A stretch of DNA of 64,000 bases. Origin: JBALVT01 sp047612385 (GTDB lineage: Bacteria > Pseudomonadota > Gammaproteobacteria > Pseudomonadales > Halieaceae). This document shows positions 8,594 through 16,560 of this stretch, piece after piece. Below the pieces are notes generated by a model. The model saw only the letters and a list, made by a program, of their open reading frames with translations. It was not told where the DNA came from and made no database searches. Position 1 is the stretch's first letter. Every line of letters starts with the position of its first letter. Location of the stretch: contig JBLGAR010000003.1 in NCBI GenBank assembly GCA_047612385.1, positions 1 to 64,000 on the forward strand. Reading direction: 5' to 3'. The position numbers were made by a program, and so were the translations under genes.

Positions 8594-8811
8594 AGATGAT
8601 TCCCCACGAAAGCTTTTAACAGGTGGAGGATTATACCCAAAATATGCTCATGACTATAGCATTTGCATAGCACTTAAATGGCACCGGCATTGCAGTGGTG
8701 GAATACCCCTCCGTGAAGAGTCCGACGTTGCCAAGCCTTGGGGCAATCGCTAAAGTGTGCCACATTTCCTCCGGGCGGCCGGAGGTTCAACTTGATGAGG
8801 GCTTTAGCAGT

Positions 8812-9924
8812 TTGAGCGATTCCAACCTTTCTCCGTTGCAGCGATATCAGCTGGACTTGCAGCGCGAGGACTTCTCTTACGATGTCGCTCAGGAGCAAGC
8901 GGTGGCGCTGCTGCAAGATCTTTACGAGCGGTTGCTGGCAAAGGAGCAGCTGCGGAATATCGGTATGGGTGGCTTGCGGAGGTTTTTCAAAAAGGAGCGC
9001 CTAGAGCCCGAGATCGGATTGTATCTGTGGGGTGGGGTAGGGCGTGGGAAAACCTACCTGGTAGATACATTCTATGACTGCGTGCCCTATCCCGAAAAAC
9101 TGCGAGTCCATTTCCACCGATTTATGCAGCGAGTTCAGTCCGAGCTGGCGAAGCTGGAGGGGCAGAAAAACCCTTTGGACAGTGTTGCGGACATCTTTGC
9201 GTCCGAGGCCAGGGTTATTTGTTTTGACGAGTTTTTTGTTACGGATATTGCCGATGCCATGATATTAGGTGGTTTGATGGAAGCCTTGTTCGAGCGTGGA
9301 GTTACTTTGGTTGCGACATCAAATATTGTGCCTGCGAATCTGTATGAAAATGGTTTGCAGCGGCAGCGTTTTTTGCCCGCGATCGCCTTGATAGAACGTT
9401 ATACCAAGGTCGTTAATGTCGATGCGGGAGTCGATTATCGCCTGCGTGCTCTCGAGCAGGCCGAGCTGTTTCACTACCCTTTGGACGATGAGGCCACAGT
9501 GTCTTTGCAAACAAGTTTCGAGCGTCTGGCTCCTGAACCGGGCAAGCGCTGGGAGAAAGTAGAGGTCAACGGCCGATATTTGAGCACCGTTTGCCTGGCC
9601 GATGACGTTGTATGGTTCGACTTTGCAGAATTATGTGATGGGCCTCGCTCGCAAAATGACTACATTGAACTCGCCAGGGTCTATCACGCAGTTTTGATTG
9701 CCAATGTGCCCCAAATGGGCGTAGACAGTGACGATCAGGCGCGTCGCTTTGTCAATTTGGTGGACGAATTCTATGATCGGAGTGTTAAACTGGTGATTAC
9801 CGCCGCGGTTTCTCTGCTTGATCTCTACTCCGGTGGAAGGCTGGAATTTGAGTTCCAGAGAACGGTCTCCAGGCTGCAAGAAATGCAATCTCATGAGTAT
9901 TTGGCCAGGGAGCACAAGCCCTGA
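8812..9924 (+). CDS. zapE: Cell division ATPase ZapE (AFG1 family)
   Basis: AFG1-type ATPase that in E. coli acts at the constricting Z ring. Walker A is GGVGRGKTYLVDTF, Walker B is VICFDEFFVTDIADAM, and sensor segment VATSNIVPANLYENGLQR follows; the C-terminus has the family pattern with VKLVITAAVSLLDLYSGG. The frame is open from a GTG at 8695, but homology to the family begins at SPLQRYQLDLQR. I therefore prefer the TTG at 8812 (370 residues) with GAGG upstream. GTG 8695 and GTG 8755 remain possible starts, so the first about 40 residues are uncertain. Confidence 0.93.
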   Translation: MSDSNLSPLQRYQLDLQREDFSYDVAQEQAVALLQDLYERLLAKEQLRNIGMGGLRRFFKKERLEPEIGLYLWGGVGRGKTYLVDTFYDCVPYPEKLRVHFHRFMQRVQSELAKLEGQKNPLDSVADIFASEARVICFDEFFVTDIADAMILGGLMEALFERGVTLVATSNIVPANLYENGLQRQRFLPAIALIERYTKVVNVDAGVDYRLRALEQAELFHYPLDDEATVSLQTSFERLAPEPGKRWEKVEVNGRYLSTVCLADDVVWFDFAELCDGPRSQNDYIELARVYHAVLIANVPQMGVDSDDQARRFVNLVDEFYDRSVKLVITAAVSLLDLYSGGRLEFEFQRTVSRLQEMQSHEYLAREHKP

Positions 9925-10013
9925 TATTCTGCCTGTGATAGAGGCGTCGCCAAATATTGTATGTGATTCTCCTAAGTGCTGATTTTTCTTTGCTATTTCC
10001 AGTGAAGATTAGC

Positions 10014-10042
10014 TTGAAATAGGTCTCAGCATTGATTAGTAT
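10014..10042 (+). promoter_or_regulatory. Sigma70 promoter for rplM-rpsI
   Basis: TTGAAA (10014-10019), a 17-nt spacer, then TAGTAT (10037-10042). Transcription would begin near 10050, leaving a leader of about 35 nt before the rplM ATG. The match and spacing are good for a strongly expressed ribosomal protein operon. This is a sequence prediction only. Confidence 0.6.
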
Positions 10043-10083
10043 TCGCGTCCTTGAAATTGGACACATCCACGAGACAGATTCAG

Positions 10084-10512
10084 ATGAAAACTTTTAGTGC
10101 CAAGGCAGAAGATGTAGCCCGCGACTGGTTCATAGTCGACGCTGCTGATAAGACTTTAGGGCGTCTGGCGAGTGAAATAGCTCACCGTCTGCGCGGCAAG
10201 CACAAGGCGGAATACACTCCCCATGTTGATACAGGTGACTACATTGTTGTCATCAATTGCGAGAAGGTCCGTGTGACCGGCGCAAAGGCTACCGACAAGA
10301 TGTACTATCACCACACAGGGTACATCGGGGGCATTAAGTCAATTTCTTTCGAAAAGTTGATCGACAAAGCCCCTGAGCGAGTGATCCAGAGCGCGGTTAA
10401 AGGCATGCTGCCTCGCAATCCTCTGGGGCGCGCAATGTTCAAAAAATTAAAAGTGTATGCTGGCGATACACATCCACATGCGGCGCAACAGCCACAAGCT
10501 CTGAATATTTAA
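10084..10512 (+). CDS. rplM: 50S ribosomal protein L13
   Basis: 142-residue L13, an early-assembling protein of the large subunit. The start is set at the ATG of MKTFSAKAEDVARDW, matching the normal L13 N-terminus; the frame extends 11 codons upstream but without homology. Conserved stretches include DKTLGRLASEIAHRLRGKHK, YIVVINCEKVRVTG and GMLPRNPLGR. It is followed by rpsI after 12 bp, the universal order for this pair. Confidence 0.99.
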   Translation: MKTFSAKAEDVARDWFIVDAADKTLGRLASEIAHRLRGKHKAEYTPHVDTGDYIVVINCEKVRVTGAKATDKMYYHHTGYIGGIKSISFEKLIDKAPERVIQSAVKGMLPRNPLGRAMFKKLKVYAGDTHPHAAQQPQALNI

Positions 10513-10524
10513 CGGATATAATAT

Positions 10525-10917
10525 ATGTCAGCTACTCAATACTATGGAACAGGGCGTCGTAAGACTTCCACTGCTCGGGTTTTCCTTCAGAACGGTGGTG
10601 GCAATGTCACTGTAAATCAACGCCCTCTGGATGAGTACTTTGGTCGCCAGGTTGCTCGCATGATCGTGCGCCAGCCTTTGGAGCTCGTTGAGCTTGGTGA
10701 CAAGTTTGATATTAATATCACTGTCGCCGGTGGCGGAAGCTTTGGTCAGGCCGGTGCGATTCGCCACGGGATTACCCGTGCTTTGTTGCAATATGACGAG
10801 TCGTTGCGTGGCACATTGAGGACGGCAGGGTATGTCACTCGTGATGCGCGCCAAGTCGAGCGTAAGAAAGTAGGTCTTCGCAAGGCCCGTAAGAAGCCTC
10901 AGTTCTCCAAGCGGTAA
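10525..10917 (+). CDS. rpsI: 30S ribosomal protein S9
   Basis: 130-residue S9. It starts with the family's ATQYYGTGRRKTSTARVFLQ pattern and ends with the basic tail KKVGLRKARKKPQFSKR, whose final residues reach the ribosomal P site. The GQAGAIRHGITRALLQYDE segment is typical. It is the second gene of the L13-S9 operon and is followed by a terminator. Confidence 0.99.
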   Translation: MSATQYYGTGRRKTSTARVFLQNGGGNVTVNQRPLDEYFGRQVARMIVRQPLELVELGDKFDINITVAGGGSFGQAGAIRHGITRALLQYDESLRGTLRTAGYVTRDARQVERKKVGLRKARKKPQFSKR

Positions 10918-10961
10918 TCTTCGGGCAGATCTCGTTTCACGAGATGTGTCAGTGCCAAGAA

Positions 10962-10997
10962 AACGTCCGGGTTTATGCGCAGTCCGGGCGTTTTTTT
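10962..10997 (+). terminator. Intrinsic terminator after rpsI
   Basis: Arms AACGTCCGG (10962-10970) and CCGGGCGTT (10984-10992) pair over 9 positions including one G-U, with a 13-nt loop, and run into seven T residues (10991-10997). Confidence 0.75.
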
Positions 10998-11102
10998 ATG
11001 TCCGTGACACCGGCTGGACAGCCGCACTGAACCGCCGGAAAGTCAGTAATATCAGGGGTTTTCCTTGTAACAACTGGGTAAAATCATTACCATTTGCACC
11101 GC

Positions 11103-11132
11103 TTGTAACGACTGGCCTCCGGAAGCCATAAT
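11103..11132 (+). promoter_or_regulatory. Possible promoter of the bc1 operon
   Basis: TTGTAA (11103-11108), 18-nt spacer, CATAAT (11127-11132), ending 36 nt before the Rieske gene. The match is moderate, and other pairings in this 170-bp gap are possible. Confidence 0.35.
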
Positions 11133-11168
11133 CGGCAGACTGTAGACTTGCAATTAGGGGAGAAAAGC

Positions 11169-11768
11169 ATGAGTAGCGATGGCGTAAACACCGGTAGGAG
11201 ACGATTTCTAACCGCTGCAACGAGCGCTGTAGGTATTGCTGGTGCCGTCGGTATAGCGGTGCCATTTGTTGGTTCATGGAACCCTTCAGCCAAAGCCAAA
11301 GCCGCAGGTGCTCCTGTGAAGCACGATATCGGTAACTTAGAGCCCGGGCAGATGGTTGTTGTCGAGTGGCGCGGGCAACCGGTTTATGTCTTGAATCGTA
11401 CTCCCTCTCAACTTGAAGCATTGCCTGGCCTTGATGGAGAACTCAAAGATCCCGAATCCATTATCTCCAAGCAGCCGGATTACATCACGGGTATTGATAG
11501 AGCTCTGCGCCCCGAGCTGTTGGTTGTTGTGGGTCTGTGTACTCACTTGGGCTGTGCTCCAAAATTTCGGCCCGAAGTTGGACCCACCGAATTTCAAGCT
11601 GACGGCGGCTGGGTTGGCGGTTTTTTCTGCCCTTGCCATGGTTCAAAGTTTGATCTATCCGGACGCGTCTATGCAGGGGTTCCTGCATCCGCCAATTTGG
11701 TAGTACCGCCCTATTCGTTCGAGGGAGAAAATATTTTGGTAATTGGCGTGGATACGGAGGCGGCCTGA
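11169..11768 (+). CDS. petA: Ubiquinol-cytochrome c reductase, Rieske iron-sulfur subunit
   Basis: 199-residue Rieske protein of the cytochrome bc1 complex; it takes one electron from ubiquinol at the Qo site and passes it to cytochrome c1. The N-terminus has a Tat-type signal anchor (GRRRFLTAATS, then a hydrophobic stretch). Cluster ligands are Cys124 and His126 (CTHLGC) and Cys154 and His157 (CPCHGSKFD); Cys129 and Cys156 form the usual disulfide. The ATG at 11169 follows GGGGAG with good spacing. Its TGA overlaps the next gene's ATG by one base. Confidence 0.98.
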   Translation: MSSDGVNTGRRRFLTAATSAVGIAGAVGIAVPFVGSWNPSAKAKAAGAPVKHDIGNLEPGQMVVVEWRGQPVYVLNRTPSQLEALPGLDGELKDPESIISKQPDYITGIDRALRPELLVVVGLCTHLGCAPKFRPEVGPTEFQADGGWVGGFFCPCHGSKFDLSGRVYAGVPASANLVVPPYSFEGENILVIGVDTEAA

Positions 11769-13807
11769 TGATCAATATGCTAGTAGGATTACGCGACTGG
11801 GTGGATGCCCGATTACCCATCATGCGCGCGTGGGATACCCACATGGGCAAGTACTATGCCCCCAAGAATTTTAATTTCTGGTATTTCTTTGGATTTTTGG
11901 CATTGTTTGTATTGGTCAATCAGCTATTGACCGGCATTTGGCTAACCATGAGTTATAACCCTAGCGCTGAAGGAGCGTTCGCTTCGGTGGAATACATTAT
12001 GCGAGATGTGGACCACGGCTGGATTATTCGGTACCTTCATTCTACCGGTGCTTCAGCATTTTTTGTCGTCATCTACCTGCACATGTTCAGGGCTTTGTTG
12101 TATGGCTCCTATCAAAAGCCACGAGAACTGATCTGGATTTTCGGCATGTTGATTTTCGTGGTTTTGATGGCGGAGGCGTTTGTCGGTTACGTGCTGCCCT
12201 GGGGGCAGATGTCCTACTGGGGTGCACAGGTAATCATCTCCTTGTTCGGCGCAATACCGGTCGTTGGAGAAGATCTTGTTACCTGGATTCGCGGTGACTA
12301 TTTGATATCCGGTATTACATTGAACAGGTTCTTCGCCCTCCATGTTGTTGCTCTCCCCATTATTCTTTTGGCGTTGGTGCTATTGCACCTATTGGCTTTG
12401 CATGAAGTCGGCTCCAACAATCCGGATGGGGTGGATATCAAAAAATACAAAGACGAGCATGGTGTGCCGTTAGATGGAGTAGCCTTTCATCCCTACTACA
12501 CAGTTCATGACTTACAAGCGTTGGGCGTATTTCTGTTTGTGTTCTGTTTTATTGTTTTCTTTATGCCGGAAATGGGTGGATTTTTTCTCGAGTTTGCGAA
12601 CTTTGAGGAAGCCAATGCCCTTAAGACGCCCGAACACATTGCCCCGGTTTGGTACTTCACGCCTTTCTATTCGGTGTTGCGAGCCGTCCCGGATAAGTTT
12701 TGGGGCTTTATCGCCTTCGCGGCCTCTGTTGCAATTCCATTCATGTTGCCCTGGCTGGACAGGAGCCCTGTAAGGTCGTGGCGCTATCGAGGAAACATGA
12801 CCAAGTTTACATTGGTCGTATTCGTCTCTTCATTCCTTATTCTCGGTGTGTTGGGCGTGAAGTCTCCGACGCCTGAGCGAACCTTACTGGCTCAAATTTG
12901 CTCTATTTTGTATTTTGGCTTCTTCTTGTTAATGCCTTTTTGGACATCGATGGAAAAGACTAAACCGGTTCCTGATAGAGTCACCACAGATGGCGGTATT
13001 GGTTTTTGGGGTAGTATGGCGGGTATCGCTCTTATTGGGACGCTCACAATACTTCCCTTGAAAGCGGTGGGTGCTGAGGGTGGTTATAACTGCGGGAGTA
13101 TCCCCTGTGATGAGTTTGTTGCTGCGCCCGAGGATAAGGCTTCATTGCAAGAAGGTGCCAAGCTGTATATGAACTATTGTCTGGGCTGCCACTCACTGCA
13201 GTATTCTCGATACAATCGCGTGGCCACTGATCTGGAAATCCCCGAGGACTTGTTCCAAGCAAACTTGATGTTCGATCCCGCTCAGAAAGTGGGCTCCCTC
13301 ATGTTCAGTTCAATGGATGAGCGCATGGCCAAGACCTGGTTTGGTGCAACTCCTCCGGATTTAACCCTCGTTTCCCGTGCACGTCAGCCTGAATGGCTAT
13401 ATACCTATCTTCGTAATTTTTATAAAGATGACAGTCGTCCCTACGGTGTGAACAACAAGGTTTTCAAAGACGTTGGCATGCCACATGTTTTACTTGAGCT
13501 TCAGGGGATGCAAGAATGCGAGATGGGTGCGATAAAAGCCCGCAATGGGGGTGTGAAACGCGACCCATTGACCGGGGAAGATATTCTTGAGGCGCCGTGC
13601 GGACAATTCGCTATCGAGCAAGAAGGCACAATGTCTGCTGAGCAGTTTGATACCGCTATATATAACCTAGTCAACTTTTTAGCCTATACCGCAGATCCTG
13701 TCGCAGTAGAGCGAAAACGTATTGGAACCTTTGTGCTGCTGTTTGTCACTTTGTTCTTTGTATTGGCCTGGTTACTCAATCGAGAGTACTGGAAGGACGT
13801 TCACTAA
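11768..13807 (+). CDS. Fused cytochrome b / cytochrome c1 of the bc1 complex
   Basis: 679-residue protein carrying both catalytic bc1 subunits, comparable to the FbcH precursor of Bradyrhizobium. Residues 1-395 are a complete cytochrome b with eight expected membrane helices. Heme ligands are His91/His105 and His192/His207 with the normal x13 and x14 spacing. The Qo-site PEWY motif reads PVWY (293-296), replacing the conserved Glu with Val. Residues about 410-436 form an internal signal-peptide-like segment ending LKAVGA before EGGYN. Residues 437-679 are cytochrome c1 with heme motif CLGCH (471-475), a likely axial Met in GMPHVL and a C-terminal anchor helix. No stop or frameshift separates the two parts; cleavage after Ala436 would yield normal subunits, as is known for FbcH. 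Confidence 0.96.
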   Translation: MINMLVGLRDWVDARLPIMRAWDTHMGKYYAPKNFNFWYFFGFLALFVLVNQLLTGIWLTMSYNPSAEGAFASVEYIMRDVDHGWIIRYLHSTGASAFFVVIYLHMFRALLYGSYQKPRELIWIFGMLIFVVLMAEAFVGYVLPWGQMSYWGAQVIISLFGAIPVVGEDLVTWIRGDYLISGITLNRFFALHVVALPIILLALVLLHLLALHEVGSNNPDGVDIKKYKDEHGVPLDGVAFHPYYTVHDLQALGVFLFVFCFIVFFMPEMGGFFLEFANFEEANALKTPEHIAPVWYFTPFYSVLRAVPDKFWGFIAFAASVAIPFMLPWLDRSPVRSWRYRGNMTKFTLVVFVSSFLILGVLGVKSPTPERTLLAQICSILYFGFFLLMPFWTSMEKTKPVPDRVTTDGGIGFWGSMAGIALIGTLTILPLKAVGAEGGYNCGSIPCDEFVAAPEDKASLQEGAKLYMNYCLGCHSLQYSRYNRVATDLEIPEDLFQANLMFDPAQKVGSLMFSSMDERMAKTWFGATPPDLTLVSRARQPEWLYTYLRNFYKDDSRPYGVNNKVFKDVGMPHVLLELQGMQECEMGAIKARNGGVKRDPLTGEDILEAPCGQFAIEQEGTMSAEQFDTAIYNLVNFLAYTADPVAVERKRIGTFVLLFVTLFFVLAWLLNREYWKDVH

Positions 13808-13858
13808 AACGAGCAGCAACCCCGTCACTGGAACGAAAGCTTGTCCCAGTGCCAATTG

Positions 13859-13864
13859 TATAAT
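13859..13864 (+). promoter_or_regulatory. Possible -10 element upstream of sspA
   Basis: A perfect TATAAT lies 20 bp before the sspA ATG. No convincing -35 is found at the normal distance (TTGTCC at 13841-13846 is only 12 nt away), so the promoter is tentative. Confidence 0.35.
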
Positions 13865-13883
13865 TTAACACTGAGGAACCCCC

Positions 13884-14516
13884 ATGGGTGTAGTGGCAAA
13901 GCGGTCTTCGATGACCTTTTACAGCGATAACATGAGTCATTACAGTCACCGCGTGCGTATCGTACTGGCGGAGAAGGGCGTAACGGTAGAGATGATCGAG
14001 TCCGATGGGCAGCATCCTCCAGCCGAACTGGCCGACTTGAATCCCTACAACACTCTGCCCACATTGGTTGATCGCGACCTGATTCTTTACGAATCCAAAG
14101 TGATGATGGAGTACCTGGACGAGCGCTTCCCTCATCCACCGCTGCTCCCGGTTTACCCGGTGGCACGTGCAGAGAGCCGTTTGTATATCCATCGCATTGA
14201 AAAAGATTGGTGCAGCCTTCTTGATTCCATTCAGCACTCCAGAAGTGAAAACGTTGTTACGAAAAGCATTAAGGAGCTGCGAGAGAGCATTACTGCCATC
14301 GCTCCTATTTTTAGTGATAAACCCTTTTTCATGAGCGAAGAGTTCACGCTGGTCGATTGCTGCCTCGCGCCAGTATTGTGGCGATTGCCTTCACTGGGTG
14401 TTGATATTCGTTCGAGCAAACAGACCAAGCCCCTGTTGGCTTACATGGATACGCTGTTTGGGCGGGAGTCCTTCCAGGCTAGTTTGTCAGAGCAAGAGAG
14501 GGAAATGCGCCTTTAA
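13884..14516 (+). CDS. sspA: Stringent starvation protein A
   Basis: 210-residue SspA, a glutathione-S-transferase-fold protein that binds RNA polymerase and alters promoter use in stationary phase and starvation. N-terminal thioredoxin-like part: MTFYSDNMSHYSHRVRIVLA, then NPYNTLPTLVDRDLILYESKVMMEYL; the all-helical C-terminal domain follows. The catalytic residues of true GSTs are not conserved in this family. It lies between the bc1 operon and sspB, the common proteobacterial order. Confidence 0.96.
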   Translation: MGVVAKRSSMTFYSDNMSHYSHRVRIVLAEKGVTVEMIESDGQHPPAELADLNPYNTLPTLVDRDLILYESKVMMEYLDERFPHPPLLPVYPVARAESRLYIHRIEKDWCSLLDSIQHSRSENVVTKSIKELRESITAIAPIFSDKPFFMSEEFTLVDCCLAPVLWRLPSLGVDIRSSKQTKPLLAYMDTLFGRESFQASLSEQEREMRL

Positions 14517-14545
14517 CCGGCGTATTTGACTTCCGGAGTGGTTTG

Positions 14546-14941
14546 ATGACCCCTAGTCGTCCATACATTATGCGCGCGCTCTATGAGTGGATAGCCGATA
14601 ATGAATGTACCCCTTATATGTTGGTGGACGCCAAGGTAAAAGATGTCATGGTGCCTCAGCAATTTGTTAAGGACGGTCAGATTGTCCTCAATATTTCCGC
14701 TGGTGCTGTTGTGGATCTTAATATAGCTAATGAAGCGGTTAGTTTTAATGGACGCTTCGGCGGCGTGGCCAGCGATATCTACGTGCCTGTGTCCGCTGTG
14801 ATCGGAATCTATGCCCGCGAGAATGGCCAGGGAATGGTATTTGATGTCGATGATGATTCTGATGGCGACACACCGCCGGATGATGGCACTCCTTCACCAA
14901 GTCGGCCGGAAGGTCGTCCTTCTCTAAAAGTGGTTAAATAG
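14546..14941 (+). CDS. sspB: ClpXP protease adaptor SspB
   Basis: 131-residue SspB, which delivers ssrA-tagged proteins and RseA fragments to ClpXP. The substrate-binding domain covers about residues 1-105 (RPYIMRALYEWIADNECTPY; VLNISAGAVVDLNI; FNGRFGGVASDIYVPVSAV). A flexible acidic and proline-rich linker is followed by the ClpX-binding tail RPSLKVVK. ATG 14546 is preferred to the TTG one codon earlier. With DegS in the same window, it belongs functionally to the envelope stress pathway. Confidence 0.97.
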   Translation: MTPSRPYIMRALYEWIADNECTPYMLVDAKVKDVMVPQQFVKDGQIVLNISAGAVVDLNIANEAVSFNGRFGGVASDIYVPVSAVIGIYARENGQGMVFDVDDDSDGDTPPDDGTPSPSRPEGRPSLKVVK

Positions 14942-14963
14942 AAGTAGGAAGCGTGTACTTCTA
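14939..14963. terminator. Hairpin between convergent sspB and dolP
   Basis: TAGAAGTA (14939-14946) and TACTTCTA (14956-14963) form an 8-bp stem with a 9-nt loop that spans the stop codons of both convergent genes. It lacks a clear T tract, so terminator function is tentative. Confidence 0.35.
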
Positions 14964-15533
14964 GTCTATTATTTCGAAGATGCGAACGACCCTCTGAACA
15001 CCCGATATACCCGCTGCCGTATCGGCAACACGATCTGCTTCAGCCTGTGTGGCAAGCCCCATCAAGAAGACTACGCCATCTTCGGTCACGACTTTTACGC
15101 GTCCACCTGCGATGCCGGAGCTTCCCAATAAATAGCTCTTCACTTTAGTGGTAATCCAGGTGTCGCTAGAGCGTGTTATTCCTGAACTAGGTGAAGCAAC
15201 TTCCAATTCATTGTAGATTCTGCGCACGTTACGAACCTTCCTCACGACCTCCGTGGCTTGAGTCTTGAGGGCCTCGCTATGTACCTGTCCGGCCAATAGA
15301 ACGTAGCCGTTGTAACTTACGACAACAAGGTGCGCCTGATCAAAATCCTTGTTCGCAGCATGAATGTTCACAATGCTTTTCGTTTCTATACTTTCATCCT
15401 CAAGCTGCTGCCCCATCGTCCGCTGGCCGGGGTCATCATTTAGAGGATTGGACTGCAGGGTAGCCAGGAGGCTGCCGCAACCGCTCAGGAGCAAGCTGGC
15501 ACATACGATGGCGATCGGTAGGGCTTTGTTCAT
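14961..15533 (-). CDS. dolP: Outer-membrane lipoprotein with two BON domains (DolP/YraP)
   Basis: 190-residue lipoprotein. The signal sequence ends in lipobox LLSGCGS, so the mature protein begins at Cys19. Two BON domains follow: about 50-115 (IVNIHAANKDFDQAHLVVVS ... VLLAGQV) and about 125-190 (WITTKVKSYLLGSSGI ... VFLMGLATQAEAD). DolP binds anionic phospholipid at the outer membrane and division site and supports envelope integrity in E. coli. It is the last gene of the lpoA-yraN-diaA-dolP unit. Confidence 0.95.
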   Translation of the reverse strand: MNKALPIAIVCASLLLSGCGSLLATLQSNPLNDDPGQRTMGQQLEDESIETKSIVNIHAANKDFDQAHLVVVSYNGYVLLAGQVHSEALKTQATEVVRKVRNVRRIYNELEVASPSSGITRSSDTWITTKVKSYLLGSSGIAGGRVKVVTEDGVVFLMGLATQAEADRVADTAAGISGVQRVVRIFEIID

Positions 15534-15536
15534 AGT

Positions 15537-16136
15537 TTATTCCTGGTCGTAATCGCCGAAGAGGCTAAGTTCAATCAATTCGCAAATACACTGAATAACC
15601 ATCGTTTGCACTTCGACTACATGGGGTTGTCTTTGCGCCGTTACAATCAATTCAACGTCTTTGTGTCGCAACATATTGCCAAGCTGTTGATTGCTGCTGT
15701 TTGACAGCGCTACTATCATCATATTCCGCTCTTGGGCGGCCTGGATCGCATACTGCAAGCTCTGATGATTACATTCGCTGCTGATACAGAACAATACATC
15801 TCCTGCCTGTCCAAGTGCAGTAATTTGTCTGGCAAAAATATCGTTAATATTACTGGTGTCTGAGGTGGCACTGAGGTTGCTGCCGCTTTGCCCCAGGGAA
15901 AGCGCAGGCAAACCGGGGCGATCATACTCAAAACGATTGATCAGGTTGCTGGCGAATAGCTGCGACAGGGCGTGGTCCGGGCCATTACCGCATACGATTA
16001 CCTTGTTTTCTTGCAGCAGCGCCTGCGAGATCAGTTCGCTGCTTCGCTCAATCGGTTCTGCCAATACGTCGACGGACATGGCGATTAGCTCAATCGCCTG
16101 TTGGAAATGCCCGGCGATGCGTTGATATTGGTCCAT
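15537..16136 (-). CDS. diaA: DiaA-like SIS-domain protein
   Basis: 199-residue SIS protein. DiaA binds DnaA and promotes timely initiation at oriC; its relative GmhA is a sedoheptulose-7-phosphate isomerase. The start ATG at 16136 gives MDQYQRIAGHFQQAIEL, aligning with DiaA, and has AGGA upstream; ATG 16160 is the alternative. The motifs that bind sugar phosphate are altered: CGNGPDHALSQLFA replaces CGNGxSAxxAQHFA, and CISSECNHQSL replaces the ISTxGNS pattern. The NRFEYDRPGLPALSL segment fits DiaA rather than GmhA. A non-enzymatic adaptor role is therefore likely. Confidence 0.85.
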   Translation of the reverse strand: MDQYQRIAGHFQQAIELIAMSVDVLAEPIERSSELISQALLQENKVIVCGNGPDHALSQLFASNLINRFEYDRPGLPALSLGQSGSNLSATSDTSNINDIFARQITALGQAGDVLFCISSECNHQSLQYAIQAAQERNMMIVALSNSSNQQLGNMLRHKDVELIVTAQRQPHVVEVQTMVIQCICELIELSLFGDYDQE

Positions 16137-16161
16137 TGTTAAAATCCTGTTTTTTGACATC

Positions 16162-16521
16162 TCAGGCGATAAAGGCGGATCGAATCCAGTTCGGTGGTCG
16201 TTGCTGCGCTGATTGTCGCGGCTCAAAGGCAATAACGTCAAATCTACAGGGTGAATTCGACCACTGAGGATGCGACTGCAAGTACAGTTGCGCTGTTCGG
16301 ATGAGGCGTTGCTGCTTGCGATAGTCCACTGACCCTGCGGCACCTGAAAAAGCCTTGTGACTGCGTGCTCTTACTTCAACAAATACAAGATACTGGCCAT
16401 CACGCGCAATGATATCTATTTCTCCTGCTTTTCTTGTGTAGTTTCTGGTGAGTATCTCCAGCCCATTGTCGCGCAATAGCGCTATCGCTTTTTCCTCGAA
16501 GTCGTCCCCTATAGATCTCAT
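16162..16521 (-). CDS. yraN: YraN family endonuclease-like protein (UPF0102)
   Basis: 119-residue protein with the UPF0102 restriction-endonuclease-like fold. The core is GEIDIIARDGQYLVFVEVRARS near residues 33-54, which matches the D-xn-ExK-like metal site of the family (E33, D35, E49, V50, R51). Its role is not established; it sits next to diaA and lpoA in most gammaproteobacteria. The stop is 1 bp from the upstream alternative ATG of diaA. Confidence 0.95.
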   Translation of the reverse strand: MRSIGDDFEEKAIALLRDNGLEILTRNYTRKAGEIDIIARDGQYLVFVEVRARSHKAFSGAAGSVDYRKQQRLIRTAQLYLQSHPQWSNSPCRFDVIAFEPRQSAQQRPPNWIRSAFIA

Positions 16522-16560
16522 CTCCCGCTCTCCAGAGCGAATTTAGGCCTGTGAGTTTAG

